DNA of 64,000 nt from Paractinoplanes pyxinae (GCF_026626335.1 NZ_JAPNTZ010000019.1:150987-214986), one strand, 5' to 3'. Positions 33,977 through 43,126 are shown, counted from the stretch's first letter. Notes: generated by a model from the sequence alone, not told the origin. Translations and numbers: made by a program.

Positions 33977-35869
33977 GTGTCGGTCCTGCGAGCGCCTCGC
34001 GTCCTGACGGTTGTACTGGCCTTTTTGTTCGCCCTCCTCTCGGGCTACGCCGTGGTCGCCAACTGGCAGCAGGCCCAGCTCCTGCGTCAGGTCGCCGCCT
34101 CGGCCGGCGACGCCGACGCCTACCAGCAGGCCGCCTTCGCGCTGACCACCGAGATGGCGACGGTCCAGGCCACCGTGCTCGAACCCGTGGCCTTTGAGCG
34201 GCACCGCCTGCTGGCCGTGAACGAGCAGGCCGCCCAGGCCATGGAGCGGATGGCCGCCATCGACGGCGAGCACCGCGCCCACGCGACGGCCCTGGCCAAG
34301 CAGCACGGCAACCTGCACATGGTGATCGTCGGTTTCCTGGCCGAACTCGACCGGGGCGACCGCGGCGCCGCCCGCACGACCGTCGACATCCTGCTCGAGC
34401 CGGCCTACGAGTCGATGCTCAGCCACCTGCTCGAGGAGCAGACCGAGCACCTGGCCGAGTACGACCGCATGCAGACGGCCGCCCTGCACGACTCCCGCAA
34501 CTCGGTGATCACCGTGCTCGTGGTGTTCCTGCTCGGCCTGATCGTGCTGGGCGGCTTCGGCCTGTCCCGCCGGGCGCACCGCCGCCAGGTCGAGCGGATG
34601 ACCGCCACCGACTCGCTGACCGGCCTGCCCAACCGCACCGCGTTCACCACCCGGCTGGCCGAGACGCTGCCCGGCTCTCCGACGGTCCTGGTCATCAACG
34701 TCGACGGCTTCCGCGACGTCAACGAGCAGCTCGGCCACCGCATCGGCGACCTGCTGCTGATCGAGGCCGGCCGGCGGCTGTCGACGCTGGTGCGCCAGGG
34801 CAACGACCTGATCGCCCGGCTCGGCGGCGACGAGTTCGCCGTCCTGCTGCTCGACGACGATCCACGCGTCGGCGAGACCATCGCGGCCCGGCTCACCGAG
34901 GCCTTCGACCGCTCGTTCGTGCTCGACGAGGTGACCGTCGACCTCGAGGTGAGCATCGGCGCGCACACCACCCGCGAGGGCGAGGACGTGGCCACCGTGC
35001 TGCGGCACGCCGACGCGGCCATGCACGAGGCGAAGCAGCAGCGCTCCGGCTTCCAGCGGTTCCGCACCGAGCAGCGGCTCGACGTGGCCGCGCGGCTCTC
35101 GCTGCTCGGCGACCTGCGCCGGGCCATCGACGACCCGGACCAGGTCACCCTGAACTACCAGCCGAAGGTCGCGGTCGACACCGGCGCCCTGGTCGGCGTC
35201 GAGGCCCTGGCCCGCTGGACCCACCCCGAGCGCGGGCCGATCTCGCCGGCCGAGTTCATCCCGGTTCTCGAGGTCACCAACCTCATGCACCGCTTCACCG
35301 AGCGCGTGCTGACAACGGCGCTGCGGCAGACCCGGACCTGGCTCGACGCCGGCCACCGGGTGCCGGTCGCGGTCAACGTGTCGGCCCGCAGCCTGCTCGA
35401 CCCGCAGTTCCCGGCCACGGTGGCGGCGCTGCTGGCCGAGACGGGCGTGCCCGGCGACCTGCTGTCGATTGAGGTCACCGAGTACGCGCTGATGAGCGAC
35501 CCCGACACGGCCATCCGAGCGCTGCAGCACCTGCGCGAGGCCGGCGTGAAGGCCTCCATCGACGACTACGGCACCGGCTACTCGTCGATGACATACCTGA
35601 AGGTGTTGCCGATCGCCGAGCTGAAAATCGACCGCTCGTTCGTGCAGGACCTGGCCCACGACCAGAGCAGCCGGGCCCTGGTCGCCTCGACGGTCGAACT
35701 GGGCCACCGCCTGGGCCTGACGGTCGTGGCCGAGGGCGTCGAGGACGAGGAGGCCGCGGAAGCACTGCGCGAGATCGGCTGCGACACGGCCCAGGGCTAC
35801 CACTTCGCCCGGCCGCTGACGGCCGAGGCGCTGACCGCCCGCCTCGAGGAGACCCTGCAGACCGCCTGA
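33977..35869 (+). CDS. membrane GGDEF-EAL protein (c-di-GMP cyclase/phosphodiesterase)
   Basis: 630 residues from GTG 33977, with GGGGAG 6 bases ahead; the longer frame upstream is unused. Two TM helices (LTVVLAFLFALLSGYAVVA and VITVLVVFLLGLIVLGGFGL) enclose an extracytoplasmic helical sensor of about 145 residues. GGDEF is intact near residue 284 (RLGGDEFAVLL). The EAL domain is intact (GVEALARW near 408, NVSARSLLD, SIEVTEYALM, SIDDYGTGYSS, VAEGVEDEE), so both activities are possible. Confidence 0.92.
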   Translation: MSVLRAPRVLTVVLAFLFALLSGYAVVANWQQAQLLRQVAASAGDADAYQQAAFALTTEMATVQATVLEPVAFERHRLLAVNEQAAQAMERMAAIDGEHRAHATALAKQHGNLHMVIVGFLAELDRGDRGAARTTVDILLEPAYESMLSHLLEEQTEHLAEYDRMQTAALHDSRNSVITVLVVFLLGLIVLGGFGLSRRAHRRQVERMTATDSLTGLPNRTAFTTRLAETLPGSPTVLVINVDGFRDVNEQLGHRIGDLLLIEAGRRLSTLVRQGNDLIARLGGDEFAVLLLDDDPRVGETIAARLTEAFDRSFVLDEVTVDLEVSIGAHTTREGEDVATVLRHADAAMHEAKQQRSGFQRFRTEQRLDVAARLSLLGDLRRAIDDPDQVTLNYQPKVAVDTGALVGVEALARWTHPERGPISPAEFIPVLEVTNLMHRFTERVLTTALRQTRTWLDAGHRVPVAVNVSARSLLDPQFPATVAALLAETGVPGDLLSIEVTEYALMSDPDTAIRALQHLREAGVKASIDDYGTGYSSMTYLKVLPIAELKIDRSFVQDLAHDQSSRALVASTVELGHRLGLTVVAEGVEDEEAAEALREIGCDTAQGYHFARPLTAEALTARLEETLQTA

Positions 35870-35975
35870 CCGCCCGGTGCCGTTGCTGAGCGCCTGGGCC
35901 TGGGCCTGGCTCGAAGCCCCGCTAAGCGCCTGGCGGCCTGGCTCGAGGAGACTCTGCGACCGCCTGACGGCCCGG
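35841..35975. repeat. partial duplication of the GGDEF-EAL gene's 3' end
   Basis: The gene's last codons plus downstream bases (35841-35877, starting GCCTCGAGGAGACCCTGC) recur at 35940-35975 with one missing base and a few substitutions, about 90% identical. The interval repeats CTGGGCCTGGCTCGA-like pieces. This looks like slipped or tandem duplication. Confidence 0.6.
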
Positions 35976-35990
35976 CCCGCTCCGCCCGCG

Positions 35991-36040
35991 GCGCGGCGCG
36001 GCGCGGCGCGGCGCGGCGCGGCGCGGCGCGGCGCGGCGCG
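35991..36040. repeat. (GCGCG)10 pentanucleotide tandem repeat
   Basis: Ten uninterrupted 5-bp units, directly upstream of the palindromic region. A site of likely length variation. Confidence 0.9.
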
Positions 36041-36068
36041 GCGGGGACATGTTGATGTGTTGACGCGA

Positions 36069-36115
36069 ATGTTGACGTATTGACGTGTTGATTCAACACG
36101 TCAATACGTCAACAT
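36069..36115. terminator. 47-bp perfect palindrome between convergent genes
   Basis: Arms of 23 bp (36069-36091, beginning ATGTTGACGTATTGACG, and 36093-36115) around one central T. The segment is much richer in A+T than its surroundings. A sequence nearly identical to the left arm also lies just upstream (36049 on, ATGTTGATGTGTTGACG), and a CATGACG/CGTCATG pair overlaps the right side (36113-36135). Likely a two-way terminator for the flanking convergent genes; a protein-binding array of TTGACG units is the alternative. Confidence 0.6.
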
Positions 36116-36171
36116 GACGGCGTCAACTCGTCATGGCCGGCGGCGAGCGCCGTCCGGCCCCGGCGAGTGGA

Positions 36172-37404
36172 TCAGGCGCGCGTCCACTTCTGGTTGGGCT
36201 GGCCGGAGCAGTCCCACAGCTGCAGCTGGGCGCCGTTGGCCGTGTTGCGGTCCTTCACGTCGACGCACTTGTTGGCCGAGACGTTCACCAGGTCGCCCGC
36301 GGCCGACAGGGTGAACCGCTGGACCGGGTTGCCGTTGCAAGTTACCAGCTGGATCGGGGTGCCGTTGGCGAGCGCGCCGCCGGCCGGGTCCATGCACTTG
36401 CCGAGCGCCCGCAGCGTGCCGTCGCCGTTGGCCGCCCACTGCTGGGCGCCGGTGCCGTTGCAGTCGTAGGTCTGCAGCCGGGCCCCGTCGACCGGGTTGG
36501 CGCCCGGGATGTCGATGCAGCGGCCGCTCAGGCTCGACTTGAGCGCGTTGCCGCCCCCGCTCGGCGGCGGCGTGGTGGTCGACGTGCTCACGTGCACGTA
36601 GTCGATCAGCATCTTGCTCTCGGCGGGCAGCCCGGCCGGGTTGCCCTGACCGAAGTTACCGCCCACGGCCAGGTTCAGGATGATGAAGAACCCGTGGTTG
36701 AACACCCAGTTGACGTTGCCCTTGGCCGCGCGCAGCGAGTCCGGGGTGGCCCGGAAGAACTCCCGGCCGTCCACGGTCCAGACGACCAGGTTGGGCGACC
36801 AGTCCACGGCGTAGTTGTGGAAGGCCTGGTACCACGGCGTGCTCGAGGTCGTGATGCCGCCGTACGAGTTGCCGCCCGAGTAGCCGGGGCCGTGCAGCGT
36901 GCCGAACAGCTGGTTGGGCTCGCGGCCGACGACCTCCATGATGTCGATCTCGCCGTCGGTCGGCCAGTTGCCGCCGCCGAGCATCCAGAACGCGGGCCAC
37001 AGACCCGAGCCGTTGGGGACCTGGATGCGGGCTTCGATGTGCCCGTACTGCTGGGTGAACTTGCCCGAGGTCTGGATGCGGCCCGAGGTGAACTGGCAGG
37101 CGCCGTTCCAGCAGCTGTTGCCGCCGCTGCCCTTGCGGGCCGTGATGACCAGCTGGCCCTGCCCGTTCATGGCCACGTTGCTGGTGCCGTTGGTGTAGTA
37201 CTGCAGCTCCTGGTTGCCCCAGCCGCTGCCGCCGGTGTCGAAGTTCCACTTCGACGTGTCGACGCCGCTGCCGGCCGGACCGTTGAAGTCCTCGTTCCAG
37301 ACGACGGCCGCCTCGGCCGTGTCACTGCGGGAGCCGACGGCGAGGCCGGCTCCGAGGGCGACCAGCATGACCGTCGCCGCGATGAAAAACCTGGACTTGC
37401 GCAT
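36172..37404 (-). CDS. secreted GH16 beta-glucanase with CBM13 (ricin-type) domain
   Basis: 410 residues with a signal peptide ending TAEAA near residue 33. GH16 domain with the catalytic motif GEIDIMEVVG (Glu152, Asp154, Glu157) and aromatic subsite residues (WPAFWMLGG), typical of laminarinase-type endo-beta-1,3-glucanases. After a Thr/Pro linker (STSTTTPPPSGGG), a CBM13 beta-trefoil of about 125 residues with three QxW-type repeats (GAQQW, VQRF, NQKW). RBS GGAGG at 9 bases. It degrades fungal or plant beta-glucan outside the cell. Confidence 0.94.
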   Translation of the reverse strand: MRKSRFFIAATVMLVALGAGLAVGSRSDTAEAAVVWNEDFNGPAGSGVDTSKWNFDTGGSGWGNQELQYYTNGTSNVAMNGQGQLVITARKGSGGNSCWNGACQFTSGRIQTSGKFTQQYGHIEARIQVPNGSGLWPAFWMLGGGNWPTDGEIDIMEVVGREPNQLFGTLHGPGYSGGNSYGGITTSSTPWYQAFHNYAVDWSPNLVVWTVDGREFFRATPDSLRAAKGNVNWVFNHGFFIILNLAVGGNFGQGNPAGLPAESKMLIDYVHVSTSTTTPPPSGGGNALKSSLSGRCIDIPGANPVDGARLQTYDCNGTGAQQWAANGDGTLRALGKCMDPAGGALANGTPIQLVTCNGNPVQRFTLSAAGDLVNVSANKCVDVKDRNTANGAQLQLWDCSGQPNQKWTRA

Positions 37405-37446
37405 GGGGATGTCCTCCGGGGAGAGGATAGGGGGTAATACGCAACA

Positions 37447-37474
37447 GTCTTAAAAATTGACAGCGGCGAGTCAA
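37447..37474 (-). promoter_or_regulatory. putative sigma-70-type promoter of the GH16 gene
   Basis: On the minus strand TTGACT (37474-37469), a 16-bp spacer and TAAGAC (37452-37447), about 43 bases before the ATG, in a locally A+T-rich stretch. Confidence 0.4.
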
Positions 37475-37509
37475 GAGGAAGCCGGTCGTAACGGAAATAG
37501 TCGGCCCCT

Positions 37510-37737
37510 TCAGGCAATGCTCAGAGCGGCCAGGCCCCCCACCGCGACCACCGTGCTGGCGATCAGAAACGCGACGTTGTGCGCATTCCACCAGCGGATG
37601 CGGCCTCGCACGTAGGCCGGGCACTCGTCGGGGCGGACGACCTTGAGGGCGACCACGGTCAGCGACGCCAGGACCATGCCGGCCACCCCGAGCACGGCGA
37701 CCATGGTGGCCAGCTCGGCGTACGTGGTCGGTTCCAT
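37510..37737 (-). CDS. small two-TM membrane protein
   Basis: 75 residues; two hydrophobic helices (ATMVAVLGVAGMVLASLTVVAL and VAFLIASTVVAVGGLAALSIA) joined by RPDECPAYVRGRIRWWNAHN. No family recognised. A GTCTCA palindrome lies 34 bases before its ATG, the same spacing as in front of the first gene of the prm operon, so it may belong to that regulon. Confidence 0.65.
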   Translation of the reverse strand: MEPTTYAELATMVAVLGVAGMVLASLTVVALKVVRPDECPAYVRGRIRWWNAHNVAFLIASTVVAVGGLAALSIA

Positions 37738-37771
37738 GCCGTCATCCCACCGCGCGCGGGCGGCGTGGGGT

Positions 37772-37786
37772 GTCTCAGCTTGAGAC
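37772..37786. promoter_or_regulatory. operator palindrome 3 (prm-type), upstream of the small membrane protein gene
   Basis: GTCTCAGCTTGAGAC: 6-bp perfect arms with 3-base centre, the same arms as the site at 24569-24583. Confidence 0.5.
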
Positions 37787-37794
37787 GCCGCGGG

Positions 37795-38469
37795 TCAGTC
37801 CCGGCGGCGCCGCCGCTCGATGTCGGCCTGGATCTCGGGGTCCCAGGCCGAGGCGTCCCAGTCCCGCGGCTGAACCTCGACCGGCGGCAACAGCGGCGCC
37901 GTCCGCGGAAACGTCGGCACGGCCGACCGCGGCGGAGCGACCGGCGGCAGCGGCTCCGAAGCGGGTTCGACGAGCCAGCGCTGGAGCTTGCTCCGGCTGA
38001 TCAGCAGCCCGGCCACCAGCAGCAGACCGGCCACGGCCCGGCCCAGGTGGAACGCCGCCGGGGTCTTGGCCGGTAGCACGTACGACAGAAAAATGACGAG
38101 CGTCGGCACGCTGATGGCCCAGTTCTGGACCACCTGCACCACGCCGCCCAGGCCCTCGACGACGCTGCGGGTGACGTTCGCCCAGACCACGAAGGCCACG
38201 AACAACGCAAGCGGCACGGCGTACGACAGGGCGGTGACCGGCAACCCCGCCGGCGGCGTGAACACGTCGGCCGCGATCGCCGCCCGCACCAGCGAATGCA
38301 CGGCGAACAGCACAGCCGCCCCCGCCACCACCCACATGGCAACCAGCCACCGCCGCGGCGGCGGCACCGCGGCCACCGCCCCACCACGGCACGTGTGACC
38401 CTGACCCGCGTGATCCAGTGGGGTGCCGCAAACCGCGCAGTTCATGGTCGGGCACGCTATCAGGATCAT
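37795..38469 (-). CDS. DUF4328-type membrane protein with N-terminal zinc ribbon
   Basis: 224 residues; an ATG at 38445 (MNCAVCGTPL) is an alternative start. CAVCGTPLDHAGQGHTC is a short Cys-pair ribbon. Four or so TM segments follow (LVAMWVVAGAAVLFAVHSLVRA, LSYAVPLALFVAFVVWANVTRSV, ISVPTLVIFLSYVLPA, AVAGLLLVAGLLI) in the pattern of DUF4328 proteins. The cytoplasmic tail is Pro/Arg-rich. Function unknown. Confidence 0.75.
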   Translation of the reverse strand: MILIACPTMNCAVCGTPLDHAGQGHTCRGGAVAAVPPPRRWLVAMWVVAGAAVLFAVHSLVRAAIAADVFTPPAGLPVTALSYAVPLALFVAFVVWANVTRSVVEGLGGVVQVVQNWAISVPTLVIFLSYVLPAKTPAAFHLGRAVAGLLLVAGLLISRSKLQRWLVEPASEPLPPVAPPRSAVPTFPRTAPLLPPVEVQPRDWDASAWDPEIQADIERRRRRD

Positions 38470-38529
38470 CGATCGAGCGTGTGCCCCGCGGCCGGGCGAC
38501 GGGAGGTCGCCCGGCCGGTCAGGGCGGGG

Positions 38530-38835
38530 TCAGGCCGGGCGGAGCCAGTCGCGGACGGTGTTCAGCAGGTCGTCCACGTCGGGCGGGCCGGACAGCAGGC
38601 GGGACTGGGTTCGCACCTCGCCGGTTTCGCTGTCGGCCAGGTCGGTCTCGGACTGGCCGTCCTCCCACAGGACGACCTGGGCCATCCGGTTCGCGTCCTC
38701 GACGACCCAGCTCAGGGTGCGCGGGACGTGACCGGCCGGGGACTCCCGCAGGTCCGACGTGGCGTCCCAGGCCGGGTTCTCGGCCCGGCCGCCGGCGATC
38801 CACTGCCGGGCGTGCGCGAGCAGGTCGGCGTCCAT
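38530..38835 (-). CDS. immunity protein for the adjacent polymorphic toxin
   Basis: 101 residues from ATG 38835, which overlaps the toxin stop as TGATG. Small, acidic and Trp-containing (PRTLSWVVEDANRMAQVVLWEDGQSETDL, VDDLLNTVRDWLRPA), no signal peptide. Position directly downstream of, and translationally coupled to, the toxin tip is the hallmark of an immunity gene. The immunity family is not recognised by me. Confidence 0.7.
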   Translation of the reverse strand: MDADLLAHARQWIAGGRAENPAWDATSDLRESPAGHVPRTLSWVVEDANRMAQVVLWEDGQSETDLADSETGEVRTQSRLLSGPPDVDDLLNTVRDWLRPA

Positions 38836-41800
38836 CAGCACATCTCCAGGTTGCCCGCGTCCGGCAGTTCGAGCGGCAGGCCGCCGCGCTGCACGTTCAG
38901 CCGCGAGAAAATCGTAGTGGAGTCGGCCATCTTGTAGTCGCCGGGCCGGCCGCCCTTGATCAGGGAGGACTTGGGCACGTCGAACTCGGCGTAGACGGAG
39001 CCCGGCCGGGCCGACCGGTAAGCCTCCTTGTCGGCCGGATAGACGACGTACGACATGCCGCTTCCGTAGCCGGGCTGCACCTTGCCGGTGGCCTGCATCT
39101 TGTCGAACTCCTCCTGGGACATCCACCGGCCCACGCGCACGATCTCCTCGTCGTTGTGCACGAGGACGGGCACGGCGCCGGCCAGCACGTAGTACGTGTG
39201 GGTGTCGGCGACGGTCAGGTTGTACACCGTCGTGGTCTCGGTGCGCTGGGCCACCGCGGTGACCGCGACCGGCCGGCCGCCGTACGCCTGCACGGCCGTG
39301 CCCGTGGCCAGTTCCTTGGCCGGCAGCCACGCGTTGCGGGCGGGCACCCAGAAGGGGTGCTCGTCGGTGGCGGTGATGACCGCGGATGCGGTCGACGGGT
39401 CGGCGTCCTCGTCGAGCGAGATGTCGACCAGGTGCTTGACGCCCTGGCCGGTGATCAGCGCGGTGACCGGCTTGACCGCGGTGCGGCCGGTGAGCGGATC
39501 GGTCGCCTCGACGCTGGTGACGCCGGGCGTGACGTCCTCGATGTTCGCGGTGGTGTCGTCCTCGGGGTCGTCACCGCTGCGGATCAGCACCTTGGTGCCG
39601 GCCACGAAGCTGTTGCGGGGCGCGAGGCCGGGGCACTTGCCCTTCTTGAGCTTGAGCTTCTCGACGAGTTTGAGGACGTCGCGGATCTTGTCGGAGTTCT
39701 TCCAGGCCTTGCCCGCGGTGGCGAGGTAGCCCACGAGGGGCACGGCCGCGCCCGCCGAGAGCAGGCCGCCGACCCAGTCGCCACGGCTGAACGACACCGC
39801 GGCGTCGATGCCGTCGCAGACCTCGCCCGCCGCCGGCACCAGGCCGCAGGCCATCAGCGTGAGCTGAAGCAGGTCCAGCAGCAGGTCGCCGTTCTCGCCG
39901 ATGAACTCCTTGACGTCGCCCAGCATCGTGCAGCCGGCCGACGCCGCGGTGGCCGGCGACTTGCACCGTTCCTGGTGCAGCATCTTGTCGGCGAAGTCGG
40001 TCAGGACGTCGAGGCACTCCCGCGACGCGGACGACGCCTCCAGCGACAGGCAGCCCCACGTCTTGTGGTCGTCGGCCGCGGTGCCCTGCCCGCCCGGCCC
40101 GCTGCCGGGCTCCGTGCTGCGCCGGTCGAGCTCGGCCTGCTTCACGCGGTTGGTGTAGATCTGCGCGGCCTCGGTGGCCGCCTTGGCCGCCGCCTCCGCG
40201 TCCTTGCCGGCCGCCTCGGCCGACGCCCGCGCGTCCCGCTTAGCCGCCTGCGCGCTCGCCGCGTCGGCTGCCGCTCGCCGGGAGGCGGCGGTGGCGGTGG
40301 CCGCCGAACGGGCCGCCTGGCTGGCGCTCGCGGCCGCGTTGTTGGCCGCGGTCCGGGCCGTCTGGGCCGAACGGGCCGCGTCTTCGGCGGACTTGCGCGC
40401 GGCCTCGGCCGAGGCCGCGGCCTGGTTGGCGAACGTGGTCGCGTCACTGGCCGCCTTGTCGGCGCGGGACTTGGCCGCGTCGGCTTCCTTGGTGTGCTGC
40501 TGGGCACGCTCGGCCGCCTCGACCGCGCGGCCCGCGTCCTCCAGCGACTTCTGCGCGTACTGGGCGGCCTCGGCGAGCAGCTTCTTCACCGTCGCCACGT
40601 GCGCGGCCTGCTCCAGGTCGCGCTGCTGGGCCTCGTACTGGCCGGTGGTCAGGAAGAACGCCAGCTGCGAGGCCGTGCCGGCCAGCGCGACCTTGGCCGC
40701 GGCCTTGACCTCGGGGCCTCCACCGTCGAGCACTGCGGTCGCGGTGATCCGGTCGTCGGCGGCCCGGGCCGCGTACTGACCCGTGCGCAGGAATTCGTGC
40801 AGCTCGGCCGCCGTGCCGGCCAGGGCCCGATTGGCGGCCGCCTTGAGGTTGGCGCCCGCGCTCGGCAGCATCGCGTACGCGGTCTGGCGGTCCTTGGCCA
40901 CCTTGCCGGGGTAGTTCCGCGTACGCAGGAACTGCTCGACCACCGCGTCGTCGCCACCGAGTGCCGCCTGGGCGGCGGTCTTCTCGGCGCCGTCGGGCAA
41001 CGTGTCCACCAGGCGCCACACCCGCGCCCGGTCGTCCTGACCGGCCGCGTCCCGGCGGCCCGTGGCCAGCCACTCCCGCAGGTCGGCGTCGGTTCCGCCC
41101 AGCGCGTCCTGCGCCGCCTGCTTGGTCCAGTCGCCACCGGTGTAGGTCAGGGCGAGCGCGACCCGCCGGCCCCGGTCCAGCACCACGGCCGGGTCGGCGC
41201 CGGTCGCGGTCGCCTCGGTCAGCAACGCCTTCGTCGCGGCGTCGATGCGGTCCTGCTCGGCGGTGTCCCACAGCAGCGACCGGTTCCAGGCGGCGAGCTC
41301 GCCACCGGCCGCGGCGGTCTCCCGCTCGGCCTCGACCGCCGCCTGGGCGTCGGCGACGCCCTGCTCGGTCCACTCGGCCAGTCGCGTCGCGTCGTCCTGA
41401 CGGGCCAGGGCCTCCAGCTTGGTGGCCTCGGTGGCCGCGGCGACCGCCGTCTGGGCGGCCGCGTCGGCCGCCTTGGCGTGCTTGACCGCCTCGATCGCCG
41501 AGTACTCGGCCCGGTCGGCGGCGTCGGCGGCGGCGTTGGCCTGCGTCACCGCCGTGCTGGCATGGTTCGCGGCGGACTCGGCCAGCGCGAACGCCTCGTT
41601 CGAGGCCTGCTGCGCCTGCCGGGCCAGCGACTCGGCCCGATCCGCGGCCCGGTCGGCGGTCCGGGCCGCCGAACGCGCCTGCGCGGCCGCGTTGCGGGCC
41701 CGCTGCGCCTGCTGTGCGGACACACCCGACTGGGCCGACGCCTCGTCGGCGGCGGACGCGGCCGCGTCCGCGTTGGCTCCGGCCCTGCCGGCGGCGACCG

Positions 41801-43031
41801 CCGACGCCAGGGCCTGCGCCTGCGCCCGGTCCCGCTGCGCCTTGACCTGCTCCAGCTCCTTGGCCAGGGCGGCCGCGTCGCGGGCAGCCTCGGCCGCCTC
41901 GCGGGCCAGCCGGGCGTCGCCCGCGTTCAGCCGCGCCGCCGTCGCCGCCCGCTGCGCCCGCGACGCCGCCTGAGCGGTCAGCGAGGCGGCCGCCGTGGCC
42001 TTGCGCGCCGCGTCGGCCGCGGTCCGGGCGGCCCGCATGGCCGCGTTCGACGCCTCGACCGCTTCCCGGGCCGCCGCGGCAGCGCCGTCGGCGGCGTCCG
42101 CGGCCCGGCCGGCTGCGGCCGACGCCTTCTTCGCGTCCCCGCCGGCCGCCTTGGCCTCCGCGACAGCCGCCTGCGCGGCCGCCTTGGCCTCGGCGGCCGC
42201 GTTGCCGGCCTGGGTCGACGATTCCTCGGCGGCCAGCGCCTCGCGCGCGGTGGCCGCACCGGCCTGCTTGGCCTGTTCGGTCAGGCTCCGGATGGAGGCC
42301 AGCTCGGCGTCGCGGGCCCGGGCCACGTACTGGCCCCACCGCAGGAACTCGGCCAGCTCCTCCGGGGTGCCCGACAACGCCTTCTGCGCGGCCTCGTTGA
42401 GCTTCGCGCCGCTGTTGTTGGCCGCGCCCGTCAGCATGCGGGTCGCCGCCAGACGGTCGTCCGCGTGCTCGGCCGCGCGGCGGCCCGACGTCAGGAAGTC
42501 GTTGAGGTCGGCGGGCGAGCCGTTGACCGCCCGCTGGGCGGCCGCCTGCACCGTCGGGCCACCGGCGTCGAGGATCCGGAACGCCCGCACCCGCTCGTCC
42601 GCGGCCCACGCGGCCTTCCAGCCGCCGTCGACGAACGCCCGCAGCTCGGCCGGCGACTTGTCCAGAGCGGACAGTGCGGCTGCGGTCAGGGCGGGACCGT
42701 CGGTGCCGGCCAGGGCCTGCGCGGCCAGCCGCTCGTCGGCCGCGCGGGCCTGCACGAAGCCGGCCTCGCTGTAAGTCCGCAGGTCCTGCTCCGAACCGAC
42801 CAGTGCCGCCTCGGCCGCCCGCTTGACCGACGGCCCGCCGCCCAGCACGTCGGACGCCGCGGCCTCGCGCAGCTCGTCGATGGTGAATTGCGGCGCCTCG
42901 GCGAAGGCGGGCTGCACTCCCGCGCCGGCGAGTTGCGCGCCCAGGGCGAGCACCAGGCCCGCGCCGACGGCGCGCATCGCCCGCATCGCTCTCGGGCCCG
43001 GCCTTCGGGCGTACGTCGGAAAGACTGCCAT
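38835..43031 (-). CDS. secreted polymorphic toxin: ALF repeats, Ala-rich coiled coil, pretoxin, HINT, TreTu-type ADP-ribosyltransferase tip
   Basis: 1398 residues from ATG 43031 (GGGGG ahead; the frame is open to 43418). Signal peptide ends AFA. Two sets of ALF-type helical repeats (DERLAAQALAGTDG, DRLAATRMLTG; later DRITATAVLDGGG) flank long Ala/Glu/Arg coiled coil. A pretoxin segment (GLVPAAGEVCDGIDAAV) is followed by a HINT autoprocessing domain near 1140-1293 (NSFVAGTKVLI ... VLVHN). The last 100 residues (RWMSQEEFDKMQATGKVQ, PGSVYAEFDVPKSSLI) resemble TreTu ADP-ribosyltransferase toxins. Export by Sec and release of the tip by HINT are expected; the immunity gene follows. Confidence 0.85.
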   Translation of the reverse strand: MAVFPTYARRPGPRAMRAMRAVGAGLVLALGAQLAGAGVQPAFAEAPQFTIDELREAAASDVLGGGPSVKRAAEAALVGSEQDLRTYSEAGFVQARAADERLAAQALAGTDGPALTAAALSALDKSPAELRAFVDGGWKAAWAADERVRAFRILDAGGPTVQAAAQRAVNGSPADLNDFLTSGRRAAEHADDRLAATRMLTGAANNSGAKLNEAAQKALSGTPEELAEFLRWGQYVARARDAELASIRSLTEQAKQAGAATAREALAAEESSTQAGNAAAEAKAAAQAAVAEAKAAGGDAKKASAAAGRAADAADGAAAAAREAVEASNAAMRAARTAADAARKATAAASLTAQAASRAQRAATAARLNAGDARLAREAAEAARDAAALAKELEQVKAQRDRAQAQALASAVAAGRAGANADAAASAADEASAQSGVSAQQAQRARNAAAQARSAARTADRAADRAESLARQAQQASNEAFALAESAANHASTAVTQANAAADAADRAEYSAIEAVKHAKAADAAAQTAVAAATEATKLEALARQDDATRLAEWTEQGVADAQAAVEAERETAAAGGELAAWNRSLLWDTAEQDRIDAATKALLTEATATGADPAVVLDRGRRVALALTYTGGDWTKQAAQDALGGTDADLREWLATGRRDAAGQDDRARVWRLVDTLPDGAEKTAAQAALGGDDAVVEQFLRTRNYPGKVAKDRQTAYAMLPSAGANLKAAANRALAGTAAELHEFLRTGQYAARAADDRITATAVLDGGGPEVKAAAKVALAGTASQLAFFLTTGQYEAQQRDLEQAAHVATVKKLLAEAAQYAQKSLEDAGRAVEAAERAQQHTKEADAAKSRADKAASDATTFANQAAASAEAARKSAEDAARSAQTARTAANNAAASASQAARSAATATAASRRAAADAASAQAAKRDARASAEAAGKDAEAAAKAATEAAQIYTNRVKQAELDRRSTEPGSGPGGQGTAADDHKTWGCLSLEASSASRECLDVLTDFADKMLHQERCKSPATAASAGCTMLGDVKEFIGENGDLLLDLLQLTLMACGLVPAAGEVCDGIDAAVSFSRGDWVGGLLSAGAAVPLVGYLATAGKAWKNSDKIRDVLKLVEKLKLKKGKCPGLAPRNSFVAGTKVLIRSGDDPEDDTTANIEDVTPGVTSVEATDPLTGRTAVKPVTALITGQGVKHLVDISLDEDADPSTASAVITATDEHPFWVPARNAWLPAKELATGTAVQAYGGRPVAVTAVAQRTETTTVYNLTVADTHTYYVLAGAVPVLVHNDEEIVRVGRWMSQEEFDKMQATGKVQPGYGSGMSYVVYPADKEAYRSARPGSVYAEFDVPKSSLIKGGRPGDYKMADSTTIFSRLNVQRGGLPLELPDAGNLEMC

Positions 43032-43126
43032 GGAAAACCCCCGTTGTGACACGACAGCACGAAGGGACGCCTGCCGTGGCGGCAGGCGTCGACGCGTAAT
43101 GGGAAAGGGCTGGACCGGGCGGGCGG

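Noticed and set aside
35991..36040. Possible CRISPR array
   Set aside because: Simple 5-bp units without spacers; none of the repeats in the window has repeat-spacer structure.
38418..43049. 1543-codon open frame on the plus strand opposite the polymorphic toxin gene
   Set aside because: Arg/Gly/Leu-rich antisense shadow caused by the Ala-rich, high-GC toxin codons; no start with RBS and no domain.
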